From positions 1 through 8,681 of the forward strand of contig CAMDJY010000051.1 in the NCBI GenBank assembly GCA_945901145.1: a stretch of 8,681 bases of DNA, in the 5' to 3' direction. The DNA comes from Legionella genomosp. 1 (GTDB lineage Bacteria; Pseudomonadota; Gammaproteobacteria; Legionellales; Legionellaceae). Below the pieces are notes generated by a model. That model did not search any database. It worked only from the letters and a program-made list of their open reading frames with translations, and was not told where the DNA came from. The stretch's first letter is position 1, and each line of letters opens with the position of its first letter. The translations under genes and the position numbers were made by a program. Positions 6,830 through 8,681 of this stretch are shown piece by piece.

Positions 6830-7493
6830 CCTGGGTGTTATCAGATAGGCTCGCTTGACGCGTCAATGGATTATAATCCATGCCCTTTAATGCAATGAGC
6901 TCAAACCCTGTTTTTCTTAATAAATGAGCGAGTTCACTGGGACGAATAAATTTATCAAAGTCATGAGTTTGACGGGGTAATAAAGAAAAAACATATTCAG
7001 CCGCGATAATCACACTTAAATATGATTTTATGGTTCGATGAATGGTTGATAAAAATAAATATCCTTGATTTTTTAATAGACCGGCAGCAGAGGCAATGAT
7101 TTTTTCAGGATCTGATGTATGCTCAAGAAGTTCCAGGCACGTGATGCAATCAAAAGGTGTGGCCTCAAACTCTTCAATTGGCATGCATTGATAATCTAAT
7201 TGAAGATGCTGCCCTTCTGCATGGTGTCGTGCAGCGTCGATAGCATGAGGTTCAGCATCTAGCCCTGTAACGACCGCGCCTTCTTTAGCCATTGCCTCGG
7301 CTAAAATACCGCCACCACATCCAATATCTAAGATGCGGCTATTCATCAACGGGACATATTGTTTTATCAATGCTAGACGCACCGGATTGATATCATGTAA
7401 TGTTTTTAAAGATCCGTGTGGGTCCCACCATTGTGAAGCATGTTGTGCAAATTTAGCCATTTCGGCAGGATCAATTGAAGAATTTTCTTTCAT
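6795..7493 (-). CDS. ubiG: ubiquinone biosynthesis O-methyltransferase UbiG
   Basis: UbiG performs both S-adenosylmethionine-dependent O-methylation steps of ubiquinone biosynthesis at the cytoplasmic side of the inner membrane. The 232-residue protein matches the usual length (about 240 in E. coli). Family landmarks are FAQHASQWWDPHGSLKTLHDINPVRL (15-40 region), SAM motif I ILDIGCGGG (54-62), the acidic end of the second strand GLDAEP (77-82), CLELLEHTSDP (119-129), FLSTIHR (147-153), the membrane-associating AAEYVFSLLPRQTHDFDKFI (164-183) and DYNPLT (206-211). The ATG at 7493-7491 gives the N-terminus expected from homologues; the ribosome site is weak, and the start lies inside the upstream glycosylase-like gene (23-base overlap), so translation may be coupled. 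No terminator is visible after it; it ends inside the convergent proQ-like gene. Confidence 0.96.
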   Translation of the reverse strand: MKENSSIDPAEMAKFAQHASQWWDPHGSLKTLHDINPVRLALIKQYVPLMNSRILDIGCGGGILAEAMAKEGAVVTGLDAEPHAIDAARHHAEGQHLQLDYQCMPIEEFEATPFDCITCLELLEHTSDPEKIIASAAGLLKNQGYLFLSTIHRTIKSYLSVIIAAEYVFSLLPRQTHDFDKFIRPSELAHLLRKTGFELIALKGMDYNPLTRQASLSDNTQVNYLVVARRTE

Positions 7494-8211
7494 GATGATA
7501 CAAGATGTCCAAGGGTTTAAAAAAGTTTATCACCTGCGGATTGGTAATAAAACTTAAATTATAAGGGTGCTCTGCTATTAAACAAGAAAATCGCTGATGA
7601 TTCGGCACGAGCTCTGCAATTTTACCAAACAATAATAACTGAATGGTTGGCTTCTCTTCGAATAATTTATTCAGTAGCGCGCTTACAAACGGTCGCCACA
7701 TTTTTGCATGATACGGGATTTTCTTAGGTTGATAAACCAACGACGCATTTAATAATAAAAATCCTTGTTGCATAACATGATTAAATAATTCCTGAGCAGT
7801 TTGATAATAGATCGAGTTGTCTAAACGAGCAATCGCGTTTTGAGAAAAATCATCGACCAAATCACCACGAGCGTATAGCAGCATTTTCATTAGATTGCGT
7901 AAGGAGGTTGCGCGATTGATTTCGCGGCTAAAACCTCGAGTACTCCATAAACAACCAACAGCAGCATCCCAAAAAGCATAACCATTTGCTGATATTTTGC
8001 GTGGATAGGGTGACTCACCGAACAGTAGATATTGAGTTGTCGATAGCGGCACACTAAAAGCAGATAGCATTTTCCCGATATTTGGTAGGCATTCAGGTGT
8101 ATCTTGAAGCTGTAAAAGATAAGCAGAGTCGACGTCATTTAACGACTCAGTAACGAGCGGATACCATTCTGGATGAACACATGAAAGCAAGTCAGTTGGG
8201 TAAAAATTCAC
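7471..8211 (-). CDS. uracil-DNA-glycosylase-fold protein with altered catalytic motif
   Basis: The 246-residue protein follows the order of Ung-type uracil-DNA glycosylases, which remove uracil from DNA. FGESPYP (64-70) stands where Ung has GQDPYH; NGYAF (76-80) matches the uracil-stacking GLAF with Phe80; TSLRNL (102-107) matches PPSLxN; GFLLLNASL (150-158) matches GVLLLNTVL with the uracil-binding Asn155; and EHPYNLS (214-220) matches the minor-groove HPSPLS with His215. The Tyr that excludes thymine is kept (Tyr69), but the catalytic Asp is Ser67. The protein may bind without cutting, use other chemistry, or have another substrate. Start is GTG at 8211-8209, preceded by AAGAGA (8219-8224); the ATG two bases upstream is out of frame and stops at once. 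A possible minus-strand -10 is TATATT (8248-8243). It overlaps ubiG by 23 bases. Confidence 0.75.
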   Translation of the reverse strand: MNFYPTDLLSCVHPEWYPLVTESLNDVDSAYLLQLQDTPECLPNIGKMLSAFSVPLSTTQYLLFGESPYPRKISANGYAFWDAAVGCLWSTRGFSREINRATSLRNLMKMLLYARGDLVDDFSQNAIARLDNSIYYQTAQELFNHVMQQGFLLLNASLVYQPKKIPYHAKMWRPFVSALLNKLFEEKPTIQLLLFGKIAELVPNHQRFSCLIAEHPYNLSFITNPQVINFFKPLDILYHHERKFFN

Positions 8212-8319
8212 ATGAATATCTCTTGAGTGCCATCAGATAAAAAATATAGCCTATTAGAGTTGGATTTAAATAAAAAATCAAGTAAGGTCTTCTTAAGTTT
8301 TATTAACTATTTAGATTGC

Positions 8320-8681
8320 ATGAAGCAACGCGCACGCGATTTGACGCACATGCTCTTTGAGCAAGAGAATCAAATGTTAGAACAGTTGATTCTCTGGTGT
8401 CATATAAATTCAGGATCAACGCATTTGTCTGGTTTAGCATTGATGCATGAAACGTTACGGCATGCTTTTACTCCATTTGCTGACATCATTGAGTCGCATG
8501 CATTACCTAGTATAAAAACCATTGATTTATCAGGTTCAAGTATCAATCAAAATTTTGGTGAGCTTTTGTTCATACGTAAGCGCCCGCACTTAACGCGACG
8601 GATTTTACTCAGTGGGCATATGGATACGGTGTATAACGAACGTCATCCTTTGCAAATGGTAACACAACTGGATAAAAATAC
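8320..8681 (+). CDS. M20-family metallopeptidase/hydrolase, N-terminal part, cut by window end
   Basis: M20 enzymes are zinc-dependent peptidases and deacylases with one or two metal ions. About 120 codons are visible, running out of the window without a stop. The diagnostic sequence is ILLSGHMDTVY (codons to 8634): His at 8617-8619 is the expected zinc ligand and Asp at 8623-8625 its catalytic partner, in the form seen in carboxypeptidase G2-like members. Upstream, HINSGSTHLSGL matches the substrate-side segment near the N-terminus of this family, and FIRKRPHLTRR leads into the metal-site strand. The start is uncertain: the frame is open from GTG 8227, with ATGs at 8320, 8350 and 8374, none with a good ribosome site; 8320 gives a typical N-terminal length. 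It diverges from the glycosylase-like gene. The substrate cannot be predicted, and the remaining metal ligands lie outside the window. Confidence 0.83.
   Translation, partial: MKQRARDLTHMLFEQENQMLEQLILWCHINSGSTHLSGLALMHETLRHAFTPFADIIESHALPSIKTIDLSGSSINQNFGELLFIRKRPHLTRRILLSGHMDTVYNERHPLQMVTQLDKN

Noticed and set aside
7333..7557. Plus-strand open frame opposite the ubiG start
   Set aside because: It lies fully opposite two well-supported minus-strand genes and has no recognisable features.
8212..8319. Divergent promoters between the glycosylase-like gene and the M20 gene
   Set aside because: Only isolated -10-like sequences (for example TATATT on the minus strand) without properly spaced -35 boxes can be found in this AT-rich gap.
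1..8681. CRISPR array, insertion sequence, phage or toxin-antitoxin system
   Set aside because: No regular repeat-spacer pattern, transposase, integrase or paired small genes were seen; the tRNA genes show no adjacent duplicated 3' end that would mark an integrated element.

Overview
The window looks like the chromosome of an AT-rich gammaproteobacterium, most probably of the Legionellales (Legionella/Coxiella-type). The basis is the order lon, hupB, tRNA-Val, tRNA-Asp, ppiD, together with a ubiquinone-pathway ubiG, a small ProQ/FinO protein and an M20 hydrolase of the kind common in that group. The assignment is an inference from gene order and protein character; no database comparison was made. 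Coding density is high and I see no insertion sequence, phage gene or CRISPR array.

Left part (1-2450, + strand): the C-terminal three quarters of the ATP-dependent protease Lon, running in from outside the window; a 127-base gap holding a good sigma70-like promoter and a perfect 16-bp palindrome; hupB, coding for an HU-type nucleoid protein; then tRNA-Val(UAC) only 9 bases after hupB, tRNA-Asp(GUC), and a strong intrinsic terminator.

Middle part (2462-6829, + strand): a PpiD-like membrane-anchored periplasmic chaperone that appears to have lost its parvulin domain; a fused membrane/ATPase ABC transporter of the YddA/SbmA/BacA type; a HIT-family protein overlapping the transporter by 7 bases; and a minimal ProQ/FinO RNA-binding protein. 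ppiD, the transporter and the HIT gene could form one transcript (46-base gap, then overlap). The proQ-like gene has its own 135-base leader.

Right part (6795-8681): ubiG (ubiquinone O-methyltransferase) and an upstream uracil-DNA-glycosylase-like gene lie on the - strand as an overlapping pair. ubiG converges on the proQ-like gene with a 35-base tail-to-tail coding overlap. Diverging from the glycosylase-like gene is the start of an M20 metallopeptidase, cut off by the window end.

Most genes are conserved housekeeping functions and I do not see a clear new multi-gene system. The most interesting points are the glycosylase-fold protein whose catalytic aspartate is replaced by serine while other pocket residues are kept, the PpiD without its parvulin domain, and the palindrome at the expected hupB transcription start.
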